From positions 682,001 through 746,000 of the forward strand of contig NZ_FNVA01000001.1 in NCBI RefSeq assembly GCF_900108185.1: a stretch of 64,000 bases of DNA, written 5' to 3'. Below are positions 1 through 8,855 of the stretch, piece after piece; the first letter of the stretch is position 1, and each line of letters starts with the position of its first letter. This DNA comes from Bryocella elongata (GTDB taxonomy: Bacteria; Acidobacteriota; Terriglobia; Terriglobales; Acidobacteriaceae). The notes under the pieces are model-generated. The model worked only from the letters and a program-made list of their open reading frames with translations, was not told where the DNA came from and did no database searches. The translations under genes and the position numbers were made by a program.

Positions 1-1097
1 GTGTAGTTGTGATGGCCCGCAGGGAGGTGGTGGGTCGTGCGATCCATGCCGCGATACTGTCCGTCCGCATCGTCAAACAACTGCGGCCCGAGCGACATGT
101 GATAGAGCGCGGTGTAGAAGATCTTCTTCTGCTCTGGGTCGTGAATGTCGGCCTTGATACGGCCGATCTGCTCGCTCCACTTGCGCCGCGCTGTCTCGCG
201 GGTGTGGTCGAAGTTCCAGTCCGGCTGCTCGGCTGCGAGATTTCCTGCAGCTCCTGTCGTGCTGACACCCGAGATGCCGGTGCGTACAAGGATCTGCTCG
301 CCAGCATGCGTGCGATAGTGCAGGACGGCCTTCAGGTTGTTCCCGCGCAGCGTTTCAGGATTGGTCACCGGTGTGTCATCGCTATAGAAAGTCACGGTGT
401 CCGGCTTGCGAGAAAACTTCATCGTGAAGAAGCACTCGCGATCGTGGCCCCAGGCGCGGGTCACGTGACCACCGGCGAGTGTGTCGGGGGCTGTCTGAGA
501 TAGATGCGCGTTGTAGACGCTCGAACCACCGTTGGTGAGGTAGCTGTGGTGGAGGTCGACGATGAGCCATGCGTCTTCGCTGGCGGGGAAGGTGTAACGA
601 TGAATGCCCGTGCGTTCGGTGGAGGTAAGCTCCACCTTCACCTTCGGATCTTCGAGGAAGACGCTGTAGTAGCCGGGCTCGGCCACTTCTTTTTCGTGAG
701 AGAAGCGAGAGCGATAGCCCGCTTCGGGGTTGGACTTCGGTCCGGCGGTGAGCTTCACCGGTCCAGTGCCGGCCATGACGAGGAAGTCGAGCAGATCACC
801 GCAACCTGTGCCGCTCAGGTGGGTATGGCTGAAGCCCATGATGGACGTGTCTTCGACGTAGTACCCGCCGCACCAGTCCCAGCCATCATCGCCCGTGTCG
901 GGGCTCAACTGCACGGCGGCGAACGGGACGCTGGAGCCGGGGAAGCAGTGGCCGTGTCCGCCGGTGCCGATGCGCACATCGACCCAGCGCAACGGATCGT
1001 TCGCGTCGGGGCCGACAGGGGCTGACCACAGCGAGCGGGGAAGGGTGGCCGTAGCGCAGACAGCAGCTGACTGCAGAAAATTGCGGCGAGACATCAT
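1..1097 (-). CDS. GH92 family alpha-mannosidase (C-terminus outside window)
   Basis: Partial gene running off the left edge; the N-terminal 365 residues are visible. Translation starts at the first of two adjacent ATGs (1097 or 1094). The N-terminus has a twin-arginine signal (SRRNFLQSAAV), so export by Tat is likely. It is followed by the start typical of glycoside hydrolase family 92: RIGTGGHGHCFPGSSVPF, then GWDWCGGYY and GFSHTHLSGTGCGDLLDF. Near the edge it reads GMDRTTHHLPAGHHNY. GH92 enzymes are calcium-dependent exo-acting alpha-mannosidases, mostly alpha-1,2, that trim mannan or N-glycan mannose; the linkage specificity here cannot be told. The catalytic glutamate and aspartates lie in the missing part. 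A perfect palindrome upstream (1170-1183) suggests LacI-type repression. It is convergent with nothing visible; hrpB lies upstream on the same strand. Confidence 0.9.
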   Translation of the reverse strand, partial: MMSRRNFLQSAAVCATATLPRSLWSAPVGPDANDPLRWVDVRIGTGGHGHCFPGSSVPFAAVQLSPDTGDDGWDWCGGYYVEDTSIMGFSHTHLSGTGCGDLLDFLVMAGTGPVKLTAGPKSNPEAGYRSRFSHEKEVAEPGYYSVFLEDPKVKVELTSTERTGIHRYTFPASEDAWLIVDLHHSYLTNGGSSVYNAHLSQTAPDTLAGGHVTRAWGHDRECFFTMKFSRKPDTVTFYSDDTPVTNPETLRGNNLKAVLHYRTHAGEQILVRTGISGVSTTGAAGNLAAEQPDWNFDHTRETARRKWSEQIGRIKADIHDPEQKKIFYTALYHMSLGPQLFDDADGQYRGMDRTTHHLPAGHHNY

Positions 1098-1169
1098 GCG
1101 AAGCGATCCCCTTATGCCTGTTGCGTCATGAGAGCAAATGCAGGCGTACAGCTCTAAAGTACAGAAAGA

Positions 1170-1183
1170 TGATAGCGCTATCA
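1170..1183. promoter_or_regulatory. Perfect 14-bp LacI-type palindrome upstream of GH92 gene
   Basis: The sequence TGATAGCGCTATCA is its own reverse complement and has the central CG typical of LacI/GalR-family operators. It sits 73 bases upstream of the GH92 start codon, in the 172-base gap between that gene and hrpB. I could not place a convincing -35/-10 pair around it. The nine bases TGATAGCGC recur at 23845-23853 upstream of the lacI-type gene. Confidence 0.6.
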
Positions 1184-1269
1184 GGCCTATCCTTCTGGCC
1201 ACGCGAAGCTACGCGCCATTCTATCCGCACCAGGGACCAGGTGACACCTTCGCGGGTATCTGCCGTCGC

Positions 1270-3594
1270 CTAGCGCGGATCTTCCGGCCACTTGTGCCTC
1301 GGATAGCGGCGCATCAGCTCCCGGCGCACGGCGGGGTACAGTCTCTCCCAGAAGCCTGCGAGGTCGCTGGTGGTCTGCACCGCGCGCATGTTGGGAGCGA
1401 GCAGATGCAGAACCACGGGGACGTGGTCCGGACCGATACGCGGGGTCTCGGCCATGCCGAAGAAGTCCTGCAGCCGCGATGAGATCCATGGGGGCTTTCC
1501 GCGCTCATAATGGACCTTCGCTTGCTTCCCACCCTGAAGCCGAAGTGCTGCAGGCGCGAGCTCGTTCAGCCTGTTTCCAGCGCGCTGTTCCAGCAATGGC
1601 AGAAGGCTTGATGCTGTGAGGTTTCTGAGCTCCGCAAAGCTGCGGAGGTCGTCACAGAGCTCTCGCAGCACGGTTTCGAGGCTGGCGGCTGCAAGTCCTG
1701 CAAATTCTATCCGCGCCATGAGCTGATCCACCGCTTCGGCGTCTGCGAAACGTGCGATACCAGCTTCAAGGGCCTTGTCGGCAAGCAGAGTGGCCGCGGC
1801 TTCGCGGTCGGTCGGAACTCCTCGCGATTCCGAAAGAACGAGCTGGTCGTACCACAAGGCGCTCACTTCTTCGACGCGCTCTCCGGTGCGGTGCCAGGCG
1901 AGTTCCTTCGTTTCGCGCAAGGCATCGGGGAAAAGATCAAGCAGCCACTCGGGTTCGACGCGGCTGAAGATCCGCACCAGCGGAAGGGGTTTGTCCTTGC
2001 GGTCCTCAGCATCCAACGCGAGGAGAAACTCGTACTGCGGAGGTTCGCTCGATAGCTCTGCGGATGTGCCGTTGGCGAGCAGCAGTTGCTTGCCGCTACG
2101 CATGCGCGCGACACGATCCGGGAACCCTGCCAGGAGTGACTGCAGCAGAGCGTCGTCATCATGCTCTGCCACACGCGGAGCCTTGCTGACGCGGAGGAGT
2201 TGTGCGAGCTGCTGCTGAAATCGCGGCTCCGAAGGCGGATGATCCACGGATCGGAGCAGGTCCGATGACTCAGAGCGTGTGCTCAACAGCGCGACCGCAA
2301 CACAAGCATTGTGCGGTACCTTGCGATGCTGGCCTTCGACAAGGACCCGGGCGAGTCGTGGGGGAAGCGGATAGCGTGCGATCTCTGCGGCTTGCTGGCC
2401 GGTCGCTCCCATACGATCCAGCAACGCCGCGGCTGCCTCCATCGCGACTTGCGGTGGATGATCGAGCCATTCAAGCTGCTGCATGTGGGCGATGCCAAGC
2501 ACGCGCAGCGCGAGGGCGAGCTGCGAGAGATCCGCTCGCAGGATCTCAGGCAGGTCGTGTGCGGCGCGTTGGCGAAGGTCTTCTTCGGGATAGAGGCGCA
2601 GCACGACGCCGGGGCCTGTGCGACCGGCGCGGCCCGCGCGTTGTCTTGCAGAGGCCTGGCTGATGCGCGCTACTTCCAACGTGGGCAGTCCTGTCCATGG
2701 AGACACGGTGGCGATCCGGGCCAGCCCTGAGTCGATGACCGTGGTGACGCCGTCGATGGTGATGGAGGACTCGGCCACGTTGGTTGCGAGGATGACCTTG
2801 CGCTTCGTACTTGGCGCGACGGCGCGATCCTGCTCGACAGGCGTGAGGTCTCCGTGCAGTGGCAGAAGTTCGAGGTCGAAGCGGCGCGCGATGGGGTCGC
2901 ACGTGGTGTTTGCACGTCGAATCTCTGCGGCTCCGGGGAGGAAGACGAGGGTGTGCCCGGTCGATGTTCTTGCGGCCTGATCGACGGCGCTGGCGATCTG
3001 TTGTTCGAGTGGCGCGGGTGAGTACGGGAGATGCTCGATGGCAAGTGGGAAGATGCGGCCTTCCGAACGCAGCACGGGAGCATCGCCGAGAAAGTGTGCA
3101 ATCGGTGCTGTGTCCAGCGTCGCGGACATGACGAGCAGCTTCAGATCAGGGCGGGTTGTTTGTTGCAGGCGCCGCAACAGTGCCAAGGCGAGGTCGGTGT
3201 CGAGATGCCGCTCGTGGAATTCGTCGAGGATGACGAGCGAGACGCCGCGAAGCTCGCGATCGGTGAGCAGCCGACGCGTTAGCACACCCTCGGTAAGGAA
3301 GCGCAGCCGCGTGCGTGGGCCGCTTACGTTCTCGAAGCGCACCTGGTAGCCGACGGTTTCGCCGGGCTCTTCGTGGAGTTCATACGCGACGCGGCGGGCG
3401 GCGAGGCGCGCGGCGATGCGGCGCGGTTCGAGCACAAGGATCTCGCCATCGACATGAGGAAGCAGTGCGGGAGGGACACGGGTCGTCTTGCCAGCACCGG
3501 GAGCGGCCTCAAGCACGACGTTCGGAGAACGTGCGATCGCGACGACGATCTCATCGAGCAGCGCGTCGATGGGAAGAGAGGGCCTGCGGCTCAC
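1270..3594 (-). CDS. hrpB: ATP-dependent helicase HrpB
   Basis: DExH-box helicase of the HrpB family. Visible in order: Walker A GAGKTT, the DEFH box in LDEFHERHLDTDLAL, motif III SATLD, motif VI QRAGRAGRTGPG, then helicase-associated domains and the HrpB C-terminal signature (FWERLYPAVRRELMRRYPRH). The length of 774 residues is close to E. coli HrpB. Its in vivo role is poorly known; it is an RNA-helicase-like protein of the cytoplasm. The GTG at 3594 is preferred because the protein then begins SRRPSLPIDALL, as in the family, five bases after the upstream stop. An ATG at 3645, with a GAGGA sequence before it, would overlap the upstream gene by about 47 bases and remains possible. Confidence 0.93.
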   Translation of the reverse strand: MSRRPSLPIDALLDEIVVAIARSPNVVLEAAPGAGKTTRVPPALLPHVDGEILVLEPRRIAARLAARRVAYELHEEPGETVGYQVRFENVSGPRTRLRFLTEGVLTRRLLTDRELRGVSLVILDEFHERHLDTDLALALLRRLQQTTRPDLKLLVMSATLDTAPIAHFLGDAPVLRSEGRIFPLAIEHLPYSPAPLEQQIASAVDQAARTSTGHTLVFLPGAAEIRRANTTCDPIARRFDLELLPLHGDLTPVEQDRAVAPSTKRKVILATNVAESSITIDGVTTVIDSGLARIATVSPWTGLPTLEVARISQASARQRAGRAGRTGPGVVLRLYPEEDLRQRAAHDLPEILRADLSQLALALRVLGIAHMQQLEWLDHPPQVAMEAAAALLDRMGATGQQAAEIARYPLPPRLARVLVEGQHRKVPHNACVAVALLSTRSESSDLLRSVDHPPSEPRFQQQLAQLLRVSKAPRVAEHDDDALLQSLLAGFPDRVARMRSGKQLLLANGTSAELSSEPPQYEFLLALDAEDRKDKPLPLVRIFSRVEPEWLLDLFPDALRETKELAWHRTGERVEEVSALWYDQLVLSESRGVPTDREAAATLLADKALEAGIARFADAEAVDQLMARIEFAGLAAASLETVLRELCDDLRSFAELRNLTASSLLPLLEQRAGNRLNELAPAALRLQGGKQAKVHYERGKPPWISSRLQDFFGMAETPRIGPDHVPVVLHLLAPNMRAVQTTSDLAGFWERLYPAVRRELMRRYPRHKWPEDPR

Positions 3595-3598
3595 GGTC

Positions 3599-4708
3599 TT
3601 ATCCGAGCAGGGCGAGTTGTTCGGCCAGGTCCGCGAGGAGGTCATCAATGTCCTCGATGCCGACGGAGATTCGCAGGAGATCGCGCGGAATCTCTCGCGT
3701 CTTCATCTGCTCGGGAGGGACGCTCGCATGCGACATCGTTGCAGGAAGGCTGATGCCAGAGGTCACGCTGCCGAAGCTTACGGCGATCTTGAACAGCTTG
3801 AGCGCTTCGGCAAATTGCTTGGCACGCTCGAAGCTGCCAAGCCTTGCCGTGACGAGAGCGCCGAAGCCTGGATAGCCGACGCTTGCCACCGCAGGTTGAG
3901 TTCGCAGGTATTCTGCGACGGCGATCGCATTCTTCTGCTGTGCGTCCATGCGCAGCTTCAGCGTCTTGAGGCCGCGGAGCAGGAGGAAGCACTCGAAGGG
4001 CGCGAGCGCATTGCCTTCGGCGTTCTGCAGGAAGTAGATGCGCTTGGCGAGCTCCGCATCCTTGACGACCACAATGCCGGCGGTCACATCGCTGTGGCCG
4101 CTGAGGTACTTGGTCGCCGAGTGAATGACGATGTCCACGCCAAGCTCGAGCGGCCGCTGCAGGTAGGGCGTCATCGCGCTCGAATCAACCGCAACGAGGA
4201 GGCCGCGCTCATGGGCGAGTTGGGCGACGGCACGCAGGTCGAGCACGCGCAGCAGGGGATTGGTCGGCGACTCGATATAGACGAGCTTCGTTGCGGGTGT
4301 GATCGCTGCGCGAAAGCGGTCAAGGTCAAGCGCATCGGAGATGTTGAGACGCACACCGGCGCGATCCAGGACGCGTCCGAAGAGACGTGCCGCCCCACCG
4401 TAGAGGTCCCAATCGGCGAGGATCTCATCTCCTGCACTGAGCAGCCGGCAGACGCAGGTGATGGCCGCCATGCCGCTGGCGAAGGCGAAGCCATGGGTGC
4501 CGCTCTCAAGCGCGGCGATGTGATCCTCAAGCACCTTGCGCGTGGGGTTGCCGCTGCGCGAGTACTCGAAGCGGCCCCCGACATCAACGTGGTCCTGCTC
4601 GAACGTAGCTGTCTGGTAGATTGGCGTGACGTTGGGCTGGTTGGGATCATCCGGCGCAACATCGTAGTGAACCAGATGGGTGCCGAAGCCCATGGAGTTC
4701 GACTTCAC
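3599..4708 (-). CDS. PLP-dependent transsulfuration-family enzyme
   Basis: Cys/Met-metabolism PLP enzyme (cystathionine gamma-synthase, cystathionine beta-lyase or methionine gamma-lyase type), 369 residues. Family marks: YSRSGNPTRKVLE, ASGMAAI, YIESPTNP and the Schiff-base lysine K200 in HSATKYLSGHSDVTAG. The usual DNT/DNS cofactor-site motif reads DSSAMTPYLQ, so the aspartate is kept but the next residue is Ser. It starts at GTG 4708, inside the stop of the upstream paralogue (GTGA overlap), with GGAG six bases upstream, so the two are translationally coupled. The pair probably works in cysteine/methionine interconversion; I cannot decide which enzyme does synthesis and which lysis. Confidence 0.85.
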   Translation of the reverse strand: MKSNSMGFGTHLVHYDVAPDDPNQPNVTPIYQTATFEQDHVDVGGRFEYSRSGNPTRKVLEDHIAALESGTHGFAFASGMAAITCVCRLLSAGDEILADWDLYGGAARLFGRVLDRAGVRLNISDALDLDRFRAAITPATKLVYIESPTNPLLRVLDLRAVAQLAHERGLLVAVDSSAMTPYLQRPLELGVDIVIHSATKYLSGHSDVTAGIVVVKDAELAKRIYFLQNAEGNALAPFECFLLLRGLKTLKLRMDAQQKNAIAVAEYLRTQPAVASVGYPGFGALVTARLGSFERAKQFAEALKLFKIAVSFGSVTSGISLPATMSHASVPPEQMKTREIPRDLLRISVGIEDIDDLLADLAEQLALLG

Positions 4709-5886
4709 TTCGAGCTCCCGATAGTGGCGGCGAAGGCCTGTTCAAAGTCCGCGATGAGGTCCTTCGGCGCTTCGAGACCGACAGAGAGGCGGATGAGGCG
4801 GTCGCTGATACCGAGAGCTTCCCGCTGCTCGCGCGTGAGGTCGCAGTGCGAGGCCGTGGCCGGGTTGGTGGCGAGTGTCTCCACACTGCCAAGGCTTTCG
4901 GCGCAGGTGCAAAGCTTCAGGGCATCCATGAAGTGCAGCGAGTCCTCAGTGCTGGCATCGAGTTCGAAGGAAAGCATGCCGCCGAAGCCAAGCTGCTGCT
5001 TTTCGGCAAGCTTCTTCTGCGGGAACGAGTCGAGGCCGGGGTAGTTCACCTTCACGACGCGTGGATGATCTTCTAGCCACTTGGCTACGATGCCAGCGTG
5101 CTTCTGATGGGCTTCGAGGCGGATCGGCAGGGTCTTCATGCCCTGCAGGGCGAGCCACGAGTCGAACGGTGTCTGGATGCTGCCGATGGTCTTGCGCACC
5201 AGTCGCAGGCGCTCGGTGAGCGTCTCGTCGTGCGTGGCCAGCGAGCCGCCGATGGTGGCGTTGTGGCCATCGATGTACTTGGTGGTCGACATCATCGCAA
5301 CGTCCGCGCCCAGGTCGAGCACGTTCTGCAGCAGCGGCGTCAGGAAGGTGTTGTCCACGGCGACGAGGATGTTGCCCTTGGCCTGGGCGAGCTCGCAGAT
5401 GGCCTTGATGTCGGAGATCTTCAGCGTCGGGTTCGCCGGGGTCTCGAGGAAGATGAGCCGCGTGTTCGGCTTCAGCGCTGCTTCTACGCCTTCCGCACTC
5501 GAGGTGTCGGCGTAGTCATACTCGATGCCGAAGTGGCGAAGCACCTGGTAGAAGAGGCGCATCGTGCCACCGTAGATCACGTCGGAGAGGATGACGTGAT
5601 CGCCGGCGCTGAGCACGGCCATACAGAGGGTGTGGATCGCGCTCATGCCGGAGCGGAAGCACAGCGCGTGCTTGGTGCCCTCGATGGCCGCGATGGCCTG
5701 TTCCAGCGCGTTGACCGTAGGGTTCGCGCCACGCGAATAGCCATAGCCCTTGGTGACGCCGACGCTCTCGTGGATGTAGGTTGCGGTCTGGTGAATCGGG
5801 AAAAGGATCGAGTTCGACTGCTTTTCGTAGCTCCGGTTGGAGTGAATGACGAGCGTCGAAGGGGCGAAATCTGGCCGATCGGACAT
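4705..5886 (-). CDS. PLP-dependent transsulfuration-family enzyme (paralogue)
   Basis: Second Cys/Met-metabolism PLP enzyme, 393 residues, first gene of the pair. Marks: YSRGANPTVNALEQAIAAIE, FRSGMSAIHTL, FLETPANPTLKI, VAVDNTFLTPLLQ and lysine K203 in STTKYIDGHNATIGG. The HNATIGG form rather than HSDVVGG leans toward cystathionine gamma-synthase, O-acetylhomoserine sulfhydrylase or methionine gamma-lyase, but this is weak evidence. The ATG at 5886 has AAGGAG seven bases upstream; an in-frame extension to 6066 has no family similarity and was dropped. No SAM or T-box leader was recognised in the 121 bases upstream. Confidence 0.88.
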   Translation of the reverse strand: MSDRPDFAPSTLVIHSNRSYEKQSNSILFPIHQTATYIHESVGVTKGYGYSRGANPTVNALEQAIAAIEGTKHALCFRSGMSAIHTLCMAVLSAGDHVILSDVIYGGTMRLFYQVLRHFGIEYDYADTSSAEGVEAALKPNTRLIFLETPANPTLKISDIKAICELAQAKGNILVAVDNTFLTPLLQNVLDLGADVAMMSTTKYIDGHNATIGGSLATHDETLTERLRLVRKTIGSIQTPFDSWLALQGMKTLPIRLEAHQKHAGIVAKWLEDHPRVVKVNYPGLDSFPQKKLAEKQQLGFGGMLSFELDASTEDSLHFMDALKLCTCAESLGSVETLATNPATASHCDLTREQREALGISDRLIRLSVGLEAPKDLIADFEQAFAATIGSSK

Positions 5887-6007
5887 CCGGCTCTCCTTGC
5901 AAAAGGGTGACCTGCGGCATACGACGGGGCCGAGGTATCGGCCGTCATCGCGTGCTGCGCTGGGTCTGTCTTGAGGATACTCTCTTGAGGCTGTTCGGGG
6001 CGTATCC

Positions 6008-8689
6008 CTACTTTGCAGGCGCTGCCATGGGTAGTCCGGTCTCGGGCGTGTGCTGTGGGTCGGCATCGAGATTGGGCCGAACCTCGCCAGCGCTGAAGGA
6101 GGTTCGGGGAACGGTCACGTTCCAGCCATCGATCATGTACAGCGGCCTGGTTCCGTGCAACAGGGAGGGATCTGCATCGATGGAGATGGTGCGAGTCTCT
6201 CCCGGCAGGAGTGTGATGTAGTTCTCCGCGGCGAAGGCCGGCAGCACGCGCTTGTTGTCGTCCAGCCTGCGCAGCTGTACATGGACCATCAGGGCGATCC
6301 CGGGGCCGGGGTTGGACAGTGTCAGCCCGAGTTTGCCGCTACGGATCTCCGGAACTGCGGTAAGGCTTGCCTTGGGCATAGAGTTCAGCCCTTCCAGCTC
6401 GTCGGGATTCTTGACGCCCCTCCAGTAGGTGTTCTCGGAGAGTCGCTCTCCTTCGTGCGAGATGAGCTGGAGGCGAAGCACGACTACCGGAGAAGTGGTT
6501 GGTGGCGACTTCAGCTCGCCGAGATCCGCCACGGAAGATCCGTTGGCTGCGACATCGAAGCTGCGCTCGTCGAGCTTCTCCCCGCCGGCGGTGTAGAACG
6601 TGGCGGTTGCTTTGGCATCAGTCAGGAGGGCAGGCAGGTTATTGATGACGGCGAGGTGATCGTTGTCCTCATCCCACTGGATATGTACCGGCTCGGATGC
6701 CTTCTGCACGGCGTAGAGCGATGAGTTGGCCTCGAGGTCGTAGTGATAGAGCTGCCAGACGAAGCTGGGCTGCGCCGGGTTGCTCATCCACGTGATGACG
6801 CCGGTCTCGGGCGCGAACATCTTCGCGTTGCGGCCTTCGTACATCGCGCGATAGGCTTCGTAGTTTGCCAGCTGTCCCTTGCGTACAAAGTCTGCGAGGT
6901 TGCGGATCGGGCCGTAGCGCTTCGCGAGCTCGATGGGGTAGAGGTTGCCACGCTGGGCGCCTCGGGCGAGGTCATGCTCGGCCCAGTCGTCGTTGATGGT
7001 CTCCCAGTCCTTCTCGGGCATCATGCCGTGTACGGACTCGAGCGTAGGGATCGAGACGCTGCCGGTCTCCGTCTTGAAGGCTTCGTTATAGGCGTAGAAG
7101 GCCCTGGGCTCTCTCCAGTAATAGGGGCCGCTGGAGTGCACTCCGCGGCCTTCCGTAGAACTGGGTTGGTAGAGGCGCGTCGGTTCGAGCTCGGTCATGA
7201 GGTTGCGAATTCCGGCGTCGATGGCAGGCGGCGGATAACCTTCGTTGCGTGCGCACCAAAGTGCGATGGACGGATGATTGCGATAACGCAGGATCTTGTC
7301 CCGCACGTTTGCGAGATATGAGTCGACGTCGTCGGGGTTGGGACCATCGCTGGGGTTGGGTTGGAAGAACTCGTCCCACAACAGGATGCCGTACTGGTCG
7401 CATAGCTCGTAGAAATCTTCGCTGGTGCTTTGTCCCACCCAGTTGCGGATCATGTTCATGCGCGCCAGCGCATGCATGTGGATCTTGGCATCAAGCCGGG
7501 TGCGCGTATCGCGCTTCAGTGCTTCGTCGAAGCCCCAGTTTCCGCCGCGGATGAAGACGCGCACACCGTTTACAGCGATCGTCAGGTTGGGCGAATCGGG
7601 CACGCTGTAGGTGATCTTGCGGATACCGAAGGGGACTGTCAGCTGGTCAGAAACCACGCCGTGCGAGCGAAAGACCAGCCGGAGGTGGTACATATTCTGC
7701 GGGCCGTAGCCGTTCGGCCACCACAGCCGTGGGTTGGCGATGTGCAGCGCATCGATCTGTGCGCTCGTGAGCAAGACCGTCTTGCTGGACTCCGCGGCGA
7801 TCTGGACCGGGACGGTGAAGTGCACGCCCTCGAAGCTGCCTTCCAGCACGCCGGATTGCGGTGTTTGCGAGACGTTGTGGAGGGTAGCCTTCACCGCAAC
7901 TTCGGCGGTGTCGGTCCGGGGCAGGGGAAGGTCGGTAGTGACGAGTGGGTCCACTACCTCCACGGGACCGGATGAGGAGAGCGTCACCTTCTGCCAGATG
8001 CCCGTGTCTCGATCGCGAATCCCTGGAATCCAATCCCAACCAATGGTGGCGAGGAACGTCGGGCCATCGCTTGCCGTGATCCCTCCATTCTTGCCGACTC
8101 CGTTTGCGATGGTGTGCTCGATCGGGTCGCCGGGATGCGGTTCAGGAGCGACGAGAATCGCAATGGTTGCGATTGAGCCTGGGGCGACTACATTGGTCAC
8201 GTCGAAGTGACCGCGGCGGAAGGCCCCAAGTGTCGATCCAACCTGCTTGCCATTCACCCAGATGCCCGAGCTGTAGTTGATGCCGTCAAAGTTGAGCCAG
8301 ACATGCCTATGCGCGTAGCTGGCGGGTACGCGGACAGTGGTGCGGTACCACCAGGAAGTGCGAGCCAGCGACTCCGGGATGACGTCGGGCCGGTTGTTCT
8401 CGCCGAACATCGGGTCCGGGTAGACGCCATCGCGGACGAGGTTGGCCAGCACCGTCCCCGGGACGATCGCGGCGTGCCAGGAGCTCGCGTCGAAGCCCGC
8501 CCGTGACACCGCAGCTCCGGTGGCGGTAACCTTCGCTGCATCTTCGAGCTTCCATCCGGCGCTCACTTCCATCGCGCCGGATGTCTGCGCAACGGCATTT
8601 CCAGCAAATCCAAGGGTCAACGAAGCGAAGAGAAGCACGAGGATGCGGCGCGGCGACACGGGGAAGGTCAACATGGCTCTGCGCGCCAT
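6008..8689 (-). CDS. Secreted GH2 family glycosidase (beta-mannosidase / exo-beta-glucosaminidase type)
   Basis: About 893 residues with a signal peptide (RRILVLLFASLTLGFAGNAVAQ). It has the GH2 layout: N-terminal jelly-roll sugar-binding domain (WWYRTTVRVP, GIWVNGKQVG), the segment RDRDTGIWQKV, immunoglobulin-like domain, then a TIM barrel with RNWVGQ, DEFFQPN and the acid/base pair in WCARNEGYPP, and a later TETGSVSIPTLESVHG that probably holds the nucleophile. The long C-terminal beta domains and the GIRDRDTGIW segment favour the exo-beta-glucosaminidase/beta-mannosidase branch over LacZ. Starts at ATG 8689 or 8674 both give a good signal peptide; a GTG at 8779 would add 30 unlikely residues. 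It is divergent from the Gfo/Idh/MocA gene. Confidence 0.85.
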   Translation of the reverse strand: MARRAMLTFPVSPRRILVLLFASLTLGFAGNAVAQTSGAMEVSAGWKLEDAAKVTATGAAVSRAGFDASSWHAAIVPGTVLANLVRDGVYPDPMFGENNRPDVIPESLARTSWWYRTTVRVPASYAHRHVWLNFDGINYSSGIWVNGKQVGSTLGAFRRGHFDVTNVVAPGSIATIAILVAPEPHPGDPIEHTIANGVGKNGGITASDGPTFLATIGWDWIPGIRDRDTGIWQKVTLSSSGPVEVVDPLVTTDLPLPRTDTAEVAVKATLHNVSQTPQSGVLEGSFEGVHFTVPVQIAAESSKTVLLTSAQIDALHIANPRLWWPNGYGPQNMYHLRLVFRSHGVVSDQLTVPFGIRKITYSVPDSPNLTIAVNGVRVFIRGGNWGFDEALKRDTRTRLDAKIHMHALARMNMIRNWVGQSTSEDFYELCDQYGILLWDEFFQPNPSDGPNPDDVDSYLANVRDKILRYRNHPSIALWCARNEGYPPPAIDAGIRNLMTELEPTRLYQPSSTEGRGVHSSGPYYWREPRAFYAYNEAFKTETGSVSIPTLESVHGMMPEKDWETINDDWAEHDLARGAQRGNLYPIELAKRYGPIRNLADFVRKGQLANYEAYRAMYEGRNAKMFAPETGVITWMSNPAQPSFVWQLYHYDLEANSSLYAVQKASEPVHIQWDEDNDHLAVINNLPALLTDAKATATFYTAGGEKLDERSFDVAANGSSVADLGELKSPPTTSPVVVLRLQLISHEGERLSENTYWRGVKNPDELEGLNSMPKASLTAVPEIRSGKLGLTLSNPGPGIALMVHVQLRRLDDNKRVLPAFAAENYITLLPGETRTISIDADPSLLHGTRPLYMIDGWNVTVPRTSFSAGEVRPNLDADPQHTPETGLPMAAPAK

Positions 8690-8855
8690 CCTAGCAGCGT
8701 CTGGGACGATTCGCTCGCGCTTGCTGCATCGGGCTGTGTAGAATGCCGTCGCGGATCGAAGCACGCCAATCTCCCCCACAAGGGTCCAGCGAGACCACCG
8801 GCGCGGGCGATGTGTTGGTGGGATTTAATAGCGAGATGCAACAAAGGAGGCAGTG

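Noticed and set aside
3488-5044. 518-codon open frame on the plus strand
   Set aside because: Antisense to the two transsulfuration genes and the start of hrpB.
5931-5940. GCCGATAC on the minus strand upstream of the transsulfuration pair
   Set aside because: It resembles a FliA -10, but has no matching -35 and no motility gene downstream; taken as chance.
5887-6007. Possible SAM riboswitch or other leader before the transsulfuration genes
   Set aside because: No conserved riboswitch elements could be seen in these 121 bases.
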